Of a DNA stretch of 57,386 nucleotides, positions 22,626-32,655 are shown one piece after another. Source of the DNA: Rhodopseudomonas sp. BR0M22 (GTDB lineage Bacteria > Pseudomonadota > Alphaproteobacteria > Rhizobiales > Xanthobacteraceae); NCBI RefSeq assembly GCF_010907035.1, contig NZ_QUMK01000033.1:1-57386 (forward strand). The letters run 5' to 3'. Under the pieces are notes generated by a model that did not search any database, had not been told where the DNA came from, and was given only the letters and a program-made list of their open reading frames with translations. Both the position numbers and the translations under genes were made by a program. Numbering within the stretch: the stretch's first letter is position 1; each line of letters starts with the position of its first letter.

Positions 22626-23806
22626 ACGCCCTGCCGCGCGAGGATCGCATTGCCGTCAGCGCGGAGCTGGCGCAGGGGCGCGTCGCGCGGCTCGAGATCA
22701 GCGCGCGCCGTCCGGTCGGCGTCGGCCGATTGGCGTTCGGCAAGCCGGCCGACGGGGTCGTGGCGCTGGTGCCGCGGCTGTTCGCGCTGTGCGCCTCGGC
22801 GCAACGCGCCGCCGCAAGCTGCGCGCTCGCCGCCGCGCGCGGCGAAACCGTGCCGCCGGAGCAGATGGCGGCGCAGGCCGGCGCCGTGCTGGCCGAACGG
22901 CTGATCGAACTGCTGCGCGGCTCCATCACCACGTTCGCCGGCGATCGGCCGCCGACCTTCGCGCCGCAGCTTCGTGAGCTGATCGCCGCCGCTCGCCGGT
23001 TCGACGGCCGCAGCGCGCTGGATGCGGAGGCGATCGACGCCCTCGCGCACGGCCTCGACGCGCTCGGGCTGTCCGAGCACAATTTCGAGGATGCCGACGC
23101 CTACGGCATCTGGTTCGCCTCCGGCTCGCCGCTCGCCCCTCCGCACAGCGCCCGCGCTCCCTCTTCCGGCGTGCGGGCAGAGGGCCGGCGCGAGGGGGCG
23201 TCTCCCCAAAGCCAAGCGCCCGCGACTCCAGCTCCGGAGTCCGACTTCGCCGCGATCGCGATCGATCCGCTCAATGCCGACGATGACTGCGTCGTCGGAG
23301 AGCAGCTCCTGCAGCGCGGCGCCTCCTTCGCGGCGCGGCCCGATCTTGCCGGCCGCATGCCCGAGACCGGCGCGCTGGCGCGGCTCGCGGATCATCCGCT
23401 GATCCGCTCTGTCGGCATCGGCCTTACGGGCCGGTTGCTTGCACGCCTGATCGAAGCGCGCGAAACGCCGCGGCTTCTGCACGCGCTGCGCCGTGGCGAC
23501 GCCGATGCTACCGCCATCCTGCAGGCGACGCGGCTCGGCGAGGGTGTCGGGCTCGGCGCGGTCGAATGCGCGCGCGGGCGGCTGCATCATCTGATCGCGC
23601 TGGATTCGGACGGCCGCATCGCGCGCTACGAGATTCTCGCCCCGACCGAGTGGAACTTCCATCCGCAGGGGCCCCTCGCCCGCGCGCTAATCGGCGCGCC
23701 GCTGCATGTCACCGAGGCCGACCGGCAACGCGTCGTGTCGCTGGTCGCGGCCTTCGATCCTTGCGTCGGCTACGACGTTACGTTGCGTGAGGCCGCCGAT
23801 GCATGA
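22622..23806 (+). CDS. hupK: HupK, degenerate hydrogenase large-subunit paralogue
   Basis: 394 residues. The N-terminal Cys motif of HupL has decayed to LFALCASAQR. The C-terminal motif is FDPCVGYDV, keeping DPC but losing the second Cys and His. The segment before it (HHLIALDSDGRIARYEILAP, TEWNFHPQG) aligns by eye with the same part of HupV and HupL. HupK is thought to be a scaffold for the iron cofactor. Residues about 172-196 (Pro/Ser/Ala/Arg-rich) are encoded by what looks like an inserted palindromic repeat. The start overlaps hupJ as ATGA. Confidence 0.9.
   Translation: MNALPREDRIAVSAELAQGRVARLEISARRPVGVGRLAFGKPADGVVALVPRLFALCASAQRAAASCALAAARGETVPPEQMAAQAGAVLAERLIELLRGSITTFAGDRPPTFAPQLRELIAAARRFDGRSALDAEAIDALAHGLDALGLSEHNFEDADAYGIWFASGSPLAPPHSARAPSSGVRAEGRREGASPQSQAPATPAPESDFAAIAIDPLNADDDCVVGEQLLQRGASFAARPDLAGRMPETGALARLADHPLIRSVGIGLTGRLLARLIEARETPRLLHALRRGDADATAILQATRLGEGVGLGAVECARGRLHHLIALDSDGRIARYEILAPTEWNFHPQGPLARALIGAPLHVTEADRQRVVSLVAAFDPCVGYDVTLREAADA
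23136..23210. repeat. Palindromic repeat inside hupK coding sequence
   Basis: CGCTCCCTCTTCCGG-CGT-GCGGGCAGAGGG at 23155-23183, with flanking GCTCGCCCCTC on the left and CGAGGGGGCGTC on the right, forms a nested palindrome. It resembles the CCCTCTCCCGC..GCGGGAGAGGG intergenic repeats of Bradyrhizobiaceae. It is in frame and encodes the linker of HupK. Confidence 0.6.
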
Positions 23807-24140
23807 AATGTCGCTGTGCGAAGGGCTGATCGAGATCATCGAGCGCGAGGCGCGCGCGCAGAATTTTGCGCGGGTGCGGACCGTCTGGGTCGAGATCGGT
23901 GCGCTCAGCCATGTCGAGCCGGAGGCGATGCGGTTCTGCTTTTCGGCGGTCGCGCATGCCGGGATCGCCGCCGAGGCGCGGTTCGAGGTGATCACCGTGC
24001 CGGGCGAAGCCTGGTGCATGAGCTGCGCCAAGACGGTGCCGCTGACGCAGCGGGCCGAGCCGTGTCCGGACTGCGGCGGCTATCAATTGCAGGTCACGGC
24101 GGGTGACGAGTTGCGGATCAAGGAATTGGAGGTCGATTGA
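23799..24140 (+). CDS. hypA: Hydrogenase nickel incorporation protein HypA
   Basis: 113 residues starting [15 protein letters not shown]. His2 binds nickel. Zinc-site Cys pairs are CMSCAKTV and CPDCGGYQ. It delivers nickel to the large subunit with HypB. The ATG overlaps the end of hupK by 8 bp and its stop overlaps the hypB start (TGATG). Confidence 0.96.
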   Translation: MHEMSLCEGLIEIIEREARAQNFARVRTVWVEIGALSHVEPEAMRFCFSAVAHAGIAAEARFEVITVPGEAWCMSCAKTVPLTQRAEPCPDCGGYQLQVTAGDELRIKELEVD

Positions 24141-25105
24141 TGTGCACGGTTTGCGGATGCGGAGACGCCAGCGTGGCCCCCGGGCAGGCACAAGGCCACG
24201 CCCACCATCACGACCATGATCACGCGCACGGTCACGGCCACGATCATTCCCACGGCCACGATCATGAGCATCACCATCATCACGATCATGATCACGGTCA
24301 TGGCCATGACCATGACCACAGCCATGCGCATCACCACCATGATCATGACCATACGCATCCGGCCGCGTCGGGCAGCATCGACTTCGGCGGCGGCATCGCC
24401 GGCGTGCACGTCCCCGGCCTGACGCAAGCACGCGTGGTGCAGATCGAGCGCGATATCCTGTCCAAGAACGACGGCTATGCGGCCGAGAACCGCGCCCGCT
24501 TTGCGGCTGCCGGCACCTTCGCGCTGAATTTCGTCTCCAGTCCCGGCTCCGGCAAGACCACGCTGCTGGTGAAGGCCATCACCGATCTGAAGGATCAACA
24601 TCCGATTGCGGTGATCGAGGGCGATCAGCAGACCGCCAACGACGCCGAGCGGATCCGCGCCACCGGCGCACCGGCGATCCAGATCAACACCGGCAAGGGC
24701 TGCCACCTCGACGCCCATATGGTCGGCCACGCGCTCGAGCAGTTGCCACCGATGCAGGGCGGCCTGCTGTTCATCGAGAATGTCGGCAATCTGGTCTGTC
24801 CCGCCGCGTTCGATCTTGGCGAGGCGCACAAGGTGGCGGTGCTGTCGATCACCGAGGGCGAGGACAAGCCGCTCAAATACCCGCATATGTTCGCCGCGTC
24901 CGATCTGCTGCTGCTGAACAAGATCGACCTGCTGCCGCATCTCGATTTCGACCTTGCGGCGACGATCGAATACGCCCGCCGGGTCAATCCGAAGATCGAG
25001 GTGCTGACGGTGTCGGCCAAGACCGGCGAGGGGATGCCGGCGTTCTATGCCTGGATCGCCAAGCGCGCCGCTGCCGCCCGCGCTGCCGCGACCGCGGCCG
25101 AGTAG
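24140..25105 (+). CDS. hypB: Hydrogenase nickel GTPase HypB with His-rich metal-storage tail
   Basis: 321 residues from ATG 24140. The N-terminal CTVCGCG is the high-affinity nickel motif. Residues 20-73 hold 32 His mixed mainly with Asp and Gly (I counted them). Such a domain stores nickel in related HypB proteins of rhizobia. The GTPase part has P-loop SPGSGKTTL (about 134-142), EGDQQT, and base motif [10 protein letters not shown]. It drives nickel transfer with HypA. A TTG one codon upstream is not a likely start. Confidence 0.96.
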   Translation: MCTVCGCGDASVAPGQAQGHAHHHDHDHAHGHGHDHSHGHDHEHHHHHDHDHGHGHDHDHSHAHHHHDHDHTHPAASGSIDFGGGIAGVHVPGLTQARVVQIERDILSKNDGYAAENRARFAAAGTFALNFVSSPGSGKTTLLVKAITDLKDQHPIAVIEGDQQTANDAERIRATGAPAIQINTGKGCHLDAHMVGHALEQLPPMQGGLLFIENVGNLVCPAAFDLGEAHKVAVLSITEGEDKPLKYPHMFAASDLLLLNKIDLLPHLDFDLAATIEYARRVNPKIEVLTVSAKTGEGMPAFYAWIAKRAAAARAAATAAE

Positions 25106-25109
25106 CGCG

Positions 25110-27362
25110 ATGCAGCCCGCCGTCGCCCTGTTGCCCAATGCCACTCGCGCGCGTGTGCGCGTGCGCGGCGCGGTGCAGGGCGTCGGCTTCCGCCCCTTCG
25201 TGTATCACCTGGCGCAGCGCTATCGGCTCGGCGGCTTCGTCGCCAACGATGCCGAGGGCGTGCTGATCGAGGTCGAAGGTGCGGCGCTTTCGGAGTTCAT
25301 CGCGGCGCTGCGCCGCGAGGCGCCGCCGTTGGCGCGGGTCGACGCGATCGAGACCGAAGCGCTGCGCGCCCGCGGCGAGCGCGGCTTCGACATCGCCGAG
25401 AGCCGCGGCGGGGCGGTGACCACCAGGATCGGCGCGGATGCGGCGATCTGCGAGGCGTGTCTCGACGATCTGTTCGATCCGGCCAGCCGCTTCCACCTCT
25501 ATCCGTTCGTCAACTGCACCCATTGCGGCCCGCGCTACACGCTGACGCAGCGCCTGCCTTACGACCGTGCCAACACCTCGATGGCGGGCTTCGCGCTGTG
25601 CGCCGATTGCGCGCGCGACTATCGCGATCCGGCCAATCGTCGCTTCCATGCCGAGCCGGTCGCTTGCCCGGCCTGCGGGCCGCGGCTCGATCAGCCGATC
25701 GCCGAGATCGTCGCGCGGCTGCGCGCCGGCGGCATCGTCGCGCTGAAGAGCCTTGGCGGCTATCATCTGCTGTGCGATGCGACCAATGAGACCGCCGTCG
25801 CCGGGCTGCGCCGCCGCAAGGGCCGCGACGCCAAGCCGTTCGCCGTGATGGTCGCCTCCGAGGCGTCGCTGGATGGCATCGTGATCGCGAGTGAAGCCGA
25901 GCGGGCGCTGCTGAAGTCGGTCGCGCGGCCGATCGTGCTGATGCGGCATCGCGGCGCGCTGGCGCCGTCGGTGGCGCCGGGGCTCGGGGCGCTCGGCGTA
26001 ATGCTGCCTTACACGCCGCTGCATCATCTGATCTTCCACGCTGCCGCCGGCTCGCCCGCCGGTCGCGCCTGGCAGCGCGCGCCGGTCGATCTGGTGCTGG
26101 TCGCGACCAGCGCCAATGGCGGCGGGGATCCGATCGTGATCGACGATGCCGAACGCCAGCTCGCCGGCGTCGCCGATCTGATCGTCGGGCATGACCGCGC
26201 CATCGTGGTGCGCGCCGACGACAGCGTTGCAACGATCATCGACGGCGCGCCCTCCTTCGTGCGCCGGGCGCGCGGCTTCGCGCCGCAGCCGGTCGCGCTG
26301 CCGCGCGCGGTGCCGCCGGTGCTGGCGGTCGGCGCTTACTTGAAAAATACGGTCACGCTGACGCGCGGCCGCGAGGCGTTCGTGTCGCAGCACATCGGCG
26401 ATCTGGCGACGACGGGCACCGTGCGGTTCTTCGAACACACCATCGCGCATCTGACGCGCCTGGTCGGCGCCGCGCCGGTCGCGGTCGCGCACGATCTGCA
26501 CGCCGATTTCGCCTCGACGCGTTTCGCGGAAGGTCTCGGTCTGCCGCTGGTCGCCGTGCAGCATCACCACGCCCATGTCGCCTCGATCGCCGCCGAGCAC
26601 GGCGTTGCCGCGCCGCTGCTTGGGATCGTGCTCGACGGCCACGGCGCCGGCAGCGACGGCGGCGCGTGGGGCGGCGAGCTGCTGCGCGTCGATGGCGCAC
26701 GCTTCACCCGGCTCGGCCATCTGGCGCCGCTGGCGCTGCCGGGGGGCGATGCGGCTGCGCGCGAACCGTGGCGGATGGCGGCGGCGGCGTTGGCGGCACT
26801 CGGGCGGGGCGAGGAGATCGCCGCACGCTTCGCCGATCAGCCGCGCGCGGCGGCGCTGGCCGCAATGCTCGCCAGCCGTGGTTGCGCCACGACCACCAGC
26901 GCCGGCCGGCTGTTCGATGCCGCCGCCGGTCTGCTCGGGGTTTGCACGACACAAGGTTACGAAGGCCAGGCGGCCATGCAGCTCGAGGCGCTGGTGAAAT
27001 GCCCGCGCGTGCTGGGCGGCGGCTGGGAGATCGGCGCCGGCACGCTCGATCTCTCGCCGCTGCTCGCGCACCTCGCCGGGCGGCCGGACGCGCAGGACGG
27101 CGCCGAGCTGTTCCACGGCACGCTTGCCGCGGCGCTCGCCGATTGGGCCGTGCAGGCCGCAGAGCAAACCGGACTCACCACGATCGCGCTCGGCGGCGGC
27201 TGTTTCCTCAATCGCGTGCTGAGCGAAGATCTCGCCGCGCGGCTGCGCGCGGCCGGGCTGACGCCGCTATTGGCCCGGCAGGTGCCGCCGAACGACGGCG
27301 GACTCAGTCTCGGCCAGGCGTGGATCGCCGGCCAACTCATTGCCGAACAGGAGACGCGCTGA
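25110..27362 (+). CDS. hypF: Carbamoyltransferase HypF
   Basis: 750 residues. Acylphosphatase-like N-terminus (VRVRGAVQGVGFRPFVYHLA), two zinc-finger units (CEACLDDL...NCTHCG; CADCARDY...ACPACG), a YrdC-like ATP domain (GGIVALKSLGGYHLLCDATN) and a Kae1-like domain with the metal site VAVQHHHAHVASIAAEHG and VLDGHGAGSDG. It makes thiocarboxamide on HypE from carbamoyl phosphate, the source of the CN ligands. Start set at ATG 25110, 4 bp after hypB; the longer open frame overlaps hypB. The stop overlaps the hypC start (TGATG). Confidence 0.96.
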   Translation: MQPAVALLPNATRARVRVRGAVQGVGFRPFVYHLAQRYRLGGFVANDAEGVLIEVEGAALSEFIAALRREAPPLARVDAIETEALRARGERGFDIAESRGGAVTTRIGADAAICEACLDDLFDPASRFHLYPFVNCTHCGPRYTLTQRLPYDRANTSMAGFALCADCARDYRDPANRRFHAEPVACPACGPRLDQPIAEIVARLRAGGIVALKSLGGYHLLCDATNETAVAGLRRRKGRDAKPFAVMVASEASLDGIVIASEAERALLKSVARPIVLMRHRGALAPSVAPGLGALGVMLPYTPLHHLIFHAAAGSPAGRAWQRAPVDLVLVATSANGGGDPIVIDDAERQLAGVADLIVGHDRAIVVRADDSVATIIDGAPSFVRRARGFAPQPVALPRAVPPVLAVGAYLKNTVTLTRGREAFVSQHIGDLATTGTVRFFEHTIAHLTRLVGAAPVAVAHDLHADFASTRFAEGLGLPLVAVQHHHAHVASIAAEHGVAAPLLGIVLDGHGAGSDGGAWGGELLRVDGARFTRLGHLAPLALPGGDAAAREPWRMAAAALAALGRGEEIAARFADQPRAAALAAMLASRGCATTTSAGRLFDAAAGLLGVCTTQGYEGQAAMQLEALVKCPRVLGGGWEIGAGTLDLSPLLAHLAGRPDAQDGAELFHGTLAAALADWAVQAAEQTGLTTIALGGGCFLNRVLSEDLAARLRAAGLTPLLARQVPPNDGGLSLGQAWIAGQLIAEQETR

Positions 27363-27595
27363 TGTGCCTCGCCATTCCCGCCGAAGTCGTTGAATTACTG
27401 CCCGACCAGATGGCGCGGGTATCGCTCGACGGCGTCAGCAAGGTGATCTCGGTCGCGCTGGTCGAAGGCGTCGCGGTCGGCGACTACGTCGTGGTCCATG
27501 TCGGCTTCGCGCTGACGCGGATCGATCCGGAGGAGGCCAGGCAGACGCTGGCGCTGCTCGCCGAAATGGGACAGCTCGCGGAGGCCGCGCAATGA
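27362..27595 (+). CDS. hypC: Hydrogenase assembly chaperone HypC
   Basis: 77 residues starting MCLAIPAEVVELLPDQ. Cys2 is the conserved ligand and the MCLAIP start is diagnostic. It shuttles the Fe(CN)2CO group between HypD and the large subunit precursor. HupF in the same cluster is its longer paralogue. Confidence 0.95.
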   Translation: MCLAIPAEVVELLPDQMARVSLDGVSKVISVALVEGVAVGDYVVVHVGFALTRIDPEEARQTLALLAEMGQLAEAAQ

Positions 27596-28734
27596 AATAC
27601 GTCGACGAATACCGTGACGGCGACGTCGCGCGCAGGATCGCCGCCGCGATTGCGCAGGCGGCCGATCCGGCGCGCAGCTATCACTTCATGGAGTTCTGCG
27701 GCGGGCATACGCACGCGATCTCGCGCTACGGCCTCGAAGACCTGCTGCCGGCGAACGTGCGTATGGTACACGGCCCCGGCTGCCCGGTCTGCGTGCTGCC
27801 GGTCGGCCGCATCGACATGGCGATCCAGCTTTCGATGCGGCCGGAGGTGACGCTGTGCACCTATGGCGATCTGATGCGGGTGCCGGGCTCGCACAGCGCC
27901 TCGCTGCTGCGCGCCAAGGCGGCCGGCGCCGACATCCGCATGGTGTATTCGACGCTGGATGCGCTGGCGATCGCGCAGGCCGAGCCGGAGCGCCAGGTGG
28001 TGTTCTTCGCCATCGGGTTCGAAACCACCACGCCGCCGACCGCGCTGGCGATCAAACTGGCGCAGGCGCGGGGGCTCGGCAACTTTACGGTGTTCTGCAA
28101 CCATGTCCTGACGCCGCCGGCGATCCGCGGCATCCTTGAACACCCCGATCTCGACGGCCAGCCCGGCCCAAAGCTCGACGGCTTCGTCGGTCCGGCGCAT
28201 GTCAGCGCGGTGATCGGCTCGGATGCGTTCGCGCCGTTCGCTAGCGAGTTCGAAAAGCCGGTGGTGGTGGCCGGCTTCGAACCGCTCGACGTGATGCAGG
28301 CGATCCTGATGTTGATCCGCCAGGTCAATGACGGCCGTCATGAGGTCGAGAACCAATACATCCGCGCGGTGACGCCGGAGGGCAATACGATCGCCCAGGC
28401 CGAAGTCGACGCGATCTTCGAACTGCGCGACAGCTTCGAGTGGCGCGGCTTCGGCGCAGTGCCGCTCAGCGGACTGCGGCTGCGCGCGGCGTATCGCGAT
28501 TTCGACGCCGAGCAGCGCTTCGCGATGGCGGAGATCTCCGCCGCCGACAATCCGGCATGCGAATGCGGCACCATCCTGCGCGGCATCAAGCGGCCGACCG
28601 ACTGCAAATTGTTCGGCACGCTGTGCACGCCGGAAACCCCGATGGGCTCCTGCATGGTGTCGTCGGAAGGCGCCTGCGCGGCGCACTGGACCTATGGCCG
28701 CTTCCGCGACCATGCACGGAGGAACGTGGCATGA
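27592..28734 (+). CDS. hypD: Hydrogenase Fe-cofactor scaffold HypD
   Basis: 380 residues. Conserved Cys motifs: MEFCGGHTHAIS, HGPGCPVCVLP, and a C-terminal [4Fe-4S] site in ACECGTILRG...DCKLFGTLCTPETP and GSCMVSSEGACAAHW. It holds the iron atom while CN and CO ligands are added, in complex with HypC and HypE. It overlaps hypC and hypE by 4 bp each. Confidence 0.96.
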   Translation: MKYVDEYRDGDVARRIAAAIAQAADPARSYHFMEFCGGHTHAISRYGLEDLLPANVRMVHGPGCPVCVLPVGRIDMAIQLSMRPEVTLCTYGDLMRVPGSHSASLLRAKAAGADIRMVYSTLDALAIAQAEPERQVVFFAIGFETTTPPTALAIKLAQARGLGNFTVFCNHVLTPPAIRGILEHPDLDGQPGPKLDGFVGPAHVSAVIGSDAFAPFASEFEKPVVVAGFEPLDVMQAILMLIRQVNDGRHEVENQYIRAVTPEGNTIAQAEVDAIFELRDSFEWRGFGAVPLSGLRLRAAYRDFDAEQRFAMAEISAADNPACECGTILRGIKRPTDCKLFGTLCTPETPMGSCMVSSEGACAAHWTYGRFRDHARRNVA

Positions 28735-29777
28735 GCAGCGACATCCGGCGGCGCAAGCTCGATCTCAAGAACGGCCGGGTGGATCTGTCACACGGCGCCG
28801 GCGGCCGGGCGATGGCGCATCTGATCGGCGAGATCTTCCACGCCGCGTTCGACAATCCGATGCTGCGCGCCGGCAACGATCAGGCGGCGTTCGAAGTCGG
28901 CGGCGGCCGGATGGTGATGACCACCGACGGCTATGTGGTGTCGCCGCTGTTCTTTCCCGGCGGCGACATCGGCTCGCTCGCCGTGCACGGCACCATCAAC
29001 GACGTGGCGATGGCCGGCGCCAAGCCGCTGTATCTGTCCGCCGGCTTCATTATCGAGGAGGGCTTTGCGTTCGCCGATCTGAAGCGGATCGCCGACAGCA
29101 TGGCGGCGGCGTCGCGTGCCGCCGGTGTGCCGATCGTCACCGGCGACACCAAGGTGGTGGAGCGCGGCAAGGCCGACGGCGTGTTCATCACCACCACCGG
29201 TGTCGGCATCGCGCCGCGCGAGCTGGTACTGTCGTCCGACCGGGCGCAGCCGGGCGACAAGGTGCTGCTGTCCGGCTTCATCGGCGACCACGGCGTCGCG
29301 GTGATGTCGCAGCGCCAGAACCTCGCCTTCGAGACCTCGATCCAGTCCGACAGCGCCGCGCTGCACGAATTGGTCGCCGCGATGGTGGCGGCGGCTCCGC
29401 AAGGGCTGCGGGTGATGCGCGATCCGACCCGCGGCGGGGTGGCGGCGACACTGAACGAACTGGCGCAGCAATCCGGCGTCGGGTTCCGGCTCGACGAGGA
29501 CGTGATGCCGGTCCGGGCCGAAGTGGCGGCCGCCTGCGAACTGCTCGGGCTCGATCCGCTCTATGTCGCCAACGAAGGCAAGCTGATCGCCATCGTGGCG
29601 CCCGAGGCGGCCGAGACCGTGCTTGCCGCGATGCGGGCGCATCCGCTCGGGCGCGATGCGGCGCTGATCGGCGAGGTGATCGCCGACGATCATCACTTCG
29701 TGCAGATGACCACCTCGTTCGGCGGCGGGCGGATCGTCGACTGGCTCTCGGGCGAGCAATTGCCGCGGATTTGCTGA
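28731..29777 (+). CDS. hypE: Hydrogenase maturation dehydratase HypE
   Basis: 348 residues. AIR-synthetase-like fold with DLSHGAGGRAM, GNDQAAFEVGGGRM, HGTINDVAMAGAKP and DPTRGGVAATLNELA. The C-terminus is PRIC, whose terminal Cys is carbamoylated by HypF and dehydrated with ATP to thiocyanate. All expected elements are present. The start was set by the 4-bp overlap with hypD. Confidence 0.96.
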   Translation: MSSDIRRRKLDLKNGRVDLSHGAGGRAMAHLIGEIFHAAFDNPMLRAGNDQAAFEVGGGRMVMTTDGYVVSPLFFPGGDIGSLAVHGTINDVAMAGAKPLYLSAGFIIEEGFAFADLKRIADSMAAASRAAGVPIVTGDTKVVERGKADGVFITTTGVGIAPRELVLSSDRAQPGDKVLLSGFIGDHGVAVMSQRQNLAFETSIQSDSAALHELVAAMVAAAPQGLRVMRDPTRGGVAATLNELAQQSGVGFRLDEDVMPVRAEVAAACELLGLDPLYVANEGKLIAIVAPEAAETVLAAMRAHPLGRDAALIGEVIADDHHFVQMTTSFGGGRIVDWLSGEQLPRIC

Positions 29778-29816
29778 AGGCGTTAGACTGGTCTTGTGAG
29801 TGATGGAACGAGGACG

Positions 29817-31265
29817 ATGAGCGGTCAGGCGACGGTTTTGGTGGTCGACGACGAGATCCGCTCGCTGGAATCGCTGAAGCGCGTGCTGAGCGACGAGTTC
29901 GAGGTGATCTGCGCCAAGGATGCCGGCGAGGCGCGGCGCGTGCTGGAAAGCGAGATCGTCCACGCCATCCTGTGCGACCAGCGGATGCAGTACGAGACCG
30001 GCGTCGACTTCCTCAAGCACGTTCGCGAGACCTGGCCCGATCCGGTGCGGATGATCATCTCCGGCTATTCGGACTCCGAAGACATCATCGCCGGCATCAA
30101 CGAGGCGGGGGTGTACCAATACATCGCCAAGCCGTGGCATCCGGACCGGCTGCTCGACATCGTGCGCGGCGCGGTCGAGCTGTTCCGGCTGCAGAAGGAA
30201 ACCGAGACCGCCAATATCGACGTCAAGCTGACGCCGGAGCGGGTGCAGCGAGTCGTCACCGAAAAGCGCGGCGTGGCCCGCAGGCTGTACGATTTCGACC
30301 GCATCGTGCACGCGCCCGACAGCCCGCTCGCCGAGGTGATCGAGCTCGGCAAGCGCGCCGCCGAATTCGACATCTCGGTGCTGATTACCGGCGAGAGCGG
30401 CACCGGCAAGGAACTGCTGGCGCGCGCGATCCATTACGGCTCGGCGCGCTCCGGCAAGGCGTTCGTGGTCGAGAATTGCGGCGCGCTGCCGGACGAGCTT
30501 TTGGAAAGCGAGCTGTTCGGCTGCAAGAAGGGCGCCTTCACCGGCGCCTATCAGGATCGTGTCGGACTGTTCGAAGTCGCCGACGGCGGCACGATCTTTC
30601 TCGACGAGATCGGCGAGACGTCGCCGGCGTTCCAGGTCAAGCTGCTGCGGGTGCTGCAGGAGAGCGAGATCCGCCCCCTCGGCGCGCAGCGCGTGCGCAA
30701 GGTCGACGTCCGCATCGTCGCCGCCACCAACCGTGACCTCGAGGCCGAAGTCCGCGCCGGCCGCTTCCGCCGCGATCTGTTTTATCGGCTGGCGGCGTTT
30801 CCGCTGCACATGCCGTCGCTGCGCGAGCGGCCGATGGACGTGCCGTTGATCGCCGCCAAGGTGCTGGCCGACGTCACCAAATCCTACGGCCGCGCCGTCG
30901 ACGGCTTCACACCCGGCGCGCTGGCGCGGATGCGGCACTACGACTGGCCCGGTAACGTCCGCGAACTGCAGAACGAAATCCAGCGGATGGTGGTGCTGAC
31001 CAACGACGGTTGGCTGCAGGAATCCGATCTGTCGGCGCGGATCCGCAACGGCAGCGAACCGATCCGCCTGCAGTCCTCGCATCATGGCAGCGCGACCCTG
31101 AAGACCAATATCGAGGCGCTGGAGCGCCACATGATCATCGAGGCACTGGATCGCCACGGCGGCAACATCAGCCGCGTCGCCGGCGAGCTCGGCCTGTCGC
31201 GCGTCGGGCTGCGCAACAAGCTCGGCCGCTACGATCTGCGCAAGGGCCTCAGCGACGATGCCTGA
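29817..31265 (+). CDS. hoxA: Hydrogenase response regulator HoxA (NtrC family)
   Basis: 482 residues from ATG 29817 (AGGA just upstream); an in-frame GTG at 29796 adds 7 residues. The receiver has acidic DDE (11-13), phosphoacceptor Asp54 in ILCDQRMQ and Lys in YIAKPW. The AAA+ domain has Walker A GESGTGKE (192-199), the sigma54-contact loop GAFTGA (239-244) and [11 protein letters not shown] Fis-type helix-turn-helix ([20 protein letters not shown]) ends it. It activates hupSLC, and probably hupG, with sigma54. The HupR proteins of Rhodobacter have changed or lost this loop and use sigma70, so this is the HoxA type. Confidence 0.93.
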   Translation: MSGQATVLVVDDEIRSLESLKRVLSDEFEVICAKDAGEARRVLESEIVHAILCDQRMQYETGVDFLKHVRETWPDPVRMIISGYSDSEDIIAGINEAGVYQYIAKPWHPDRLLDIVRGAVELFRLQKETETANIDVKLTPERVQRVVTEKRGVARRLYDFDRIVHAPDSPLAEVIELGKRAAEFDISVLITGESGTGKELLARAIHYGSARSGKAFVVENCGALPDELLESELFGCKKGAFTGAYQDRVGLFEVADGGTIFLDEIGETSPAFQVKLLRVLQESEIRPLGAQRVRKVDVRIVAATNRDLEAEVRAGRFRRDLFYRLAAFPLHMPSLRERPMDVPLIAAKVLADVTKSYGRAVDGFTPGALARMRHYDWPGNVRELQNEIQRMVVLTNDGWLQESDLSARIRNGSEPIRLQSSHHGSATLKTNIEALERHMIIEALDRHGGNISRVAGELGLSRVGLRNKLGRYDLRKGLSDDA

Positions 31266-32610
31266 TCGCATCGCACCCGGCGAACGATTGATCGAGCGCG
31301 TCGGTTCGCCTCTGTTGTCGCCGCTCGACGGCGACCAGGAGGCGGCCTGGATCGAAGTGATCCGCAAGATGGACGAGGTCTACGCGGACCTGTTGCGCTA
31401 CGAGACCGATCTCGAAGAGAAAAACACCGCGCTGGAGGAAGCGCAGGCGTTCATCTCCAGCGTCATCGAGTCGGTCTCCGACATCCTGATCGTCTGCGAC
31501 CGCAACGGCATCGTGCTGCAGATCAATCCGGCGGCGGTGCGGCTGTTGGCGACGCCGGCCGAGGCGGTGGTCGAGCGCCCGCTGGGCGATCTGGTCGATG
31601 CCGCCGACCGGGCCCGGATCGAGGAATTGCTGCGCGCGTCGTCGTCTTCGGAGATCGCGCTGGAAATCCGCTTCGTCACCGCGCACGGGCTATCGGATCT
31701 CTACGCTATCAACGGCGCGACGCGCTGCGATCAGGCCGGCCATCGTGTCGGCACGGTGCTGACCGGGCGGCCGATCGGCGAGCTGCGCCGCGCCTACGAG
31801 GCGCTGCACACCGCGCACAGCGAGCTGCAGCGCGCCCAGCGCCAGCTCGTCGAGCAGGAGAAGATGGCGAGCCTCGGCCGCCTGGTCGCCGGCGTCGCCC
31901 ACGAACTCAACAATCCGATCAGCTTCATCTACGGCAACATCCACATGCTGGAGCGTTACCGCGAGCGGATGGCGGCGTATCTGACGGCGATCCACGGCGG
32001 CGCCGATCCGGCCGAGATCGACGAACTGCGCCGCCGCTTGAAGATCGATGCGCTGCTCGCCGACTACGCGTCGCTGATCGAGGGCACGCTGGAAGGCGCG
32101 ATGCGGGTCTCGGACGTGGTGAAGAACCTGCGCCGACTGAGTTTTCCGCGCACCGGCGAGACCCAGCCGATCGACGTCGACCGCATCGTGCGGACCGCGG
32201 CGCGCTGGGCGGCGCGCGCCAAGCCCGGCCGTGTCGACCTCGTTTTCGACATCGCGCCCGACGTGACGGTGATCGGCAATGAAGGCCAGTTTCACCAGAT
32301 CATGGTCAATCTGGTCGACAACGCGATCGATGCGCTGCGCGGCCACGCCGCGCCGCGGATCGAGATTTCGGCCAAGCGTCAGAACGACGAGGTGGCGATC
32401 GCGGTCGCCGACAACGGCCCGGGTCTGCCGGACGGCATGATCGACAAGATTTTCGAACCGTTCTTCACTACCAAGCCGGTCGGCGAGGGCACCGGGCTCG
32501 GCCTGTGGATCAGCTACGGCATCGCCCGCGAGCACGGCGGCACGCTGGTCGCCGCTAATCGAGCCGGCGGCGGCGCGGTGTTCACGCTGACGCTCGAGGC
32601 CGGTCCGTAG
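31258..32610 (+). CDS. hupT: H2-responsive PAS sensor histidine kinase HoxJ/HupT
   Basis: 450 residues, soluble, without membrane helices. An N-terminal coiled region ([20 protein letters not shown]) and a PAS domain (about 62-170, [20 protein letters not shown]) precede DHp and ATPase domains. H-box [13 protein letters not shown] has His215; N-box [10 protein letters not shown]1 DNGPGLP; G2 [11 protein letters not shown]. By family it forms a complex with HupUV and controls HoxA phosphorylation. It overlaps hoxA by 8 bp. The name hoxJ is also used. Confidence 0.92.
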   Translation: MPDRIAPGERLIERVGSPLLSPLDGDQEAAWIEVIRKMDEVYADLLRYETDLEEKNTALEEAQAFISSVIESVSDILIVCDRNGIVLQINPAAVRLLATPAEAVVERPLGDLVDAADRARIEELLRASSSSEIALEIRFVTAHGLSDLYAINGATRCDQAGHRVGTVLTGRPIGELRRAYEALHTAHSELQRAQRQLVEQEKMASLGRLVAGVAHELNNPISFIYGNIHMLERYRERMAAYLTAIHGGADPAEIDELRRRLKIDALLADYASLIEGTLEGAMRVSDVVKNLRRLSFPRTGETQPIDVDRIVRTAARWAARAKPGRVDLVFDIAPDVTVIGNEGQFHQIMVNLVDNAIDALRGHAAPRIEISAKRQNDEVAIAVADNGPGLPDGMIDKIFEPFFTTKPVGEGTGLGLWISYGIAREHGGTLVAANRAGGGAVFTLTLEAGP

Positions 32611-32655
32611 CGCCGCGCGCCGGATCGCCGCCGCACCGCTCGATGTCTTCGGGCG

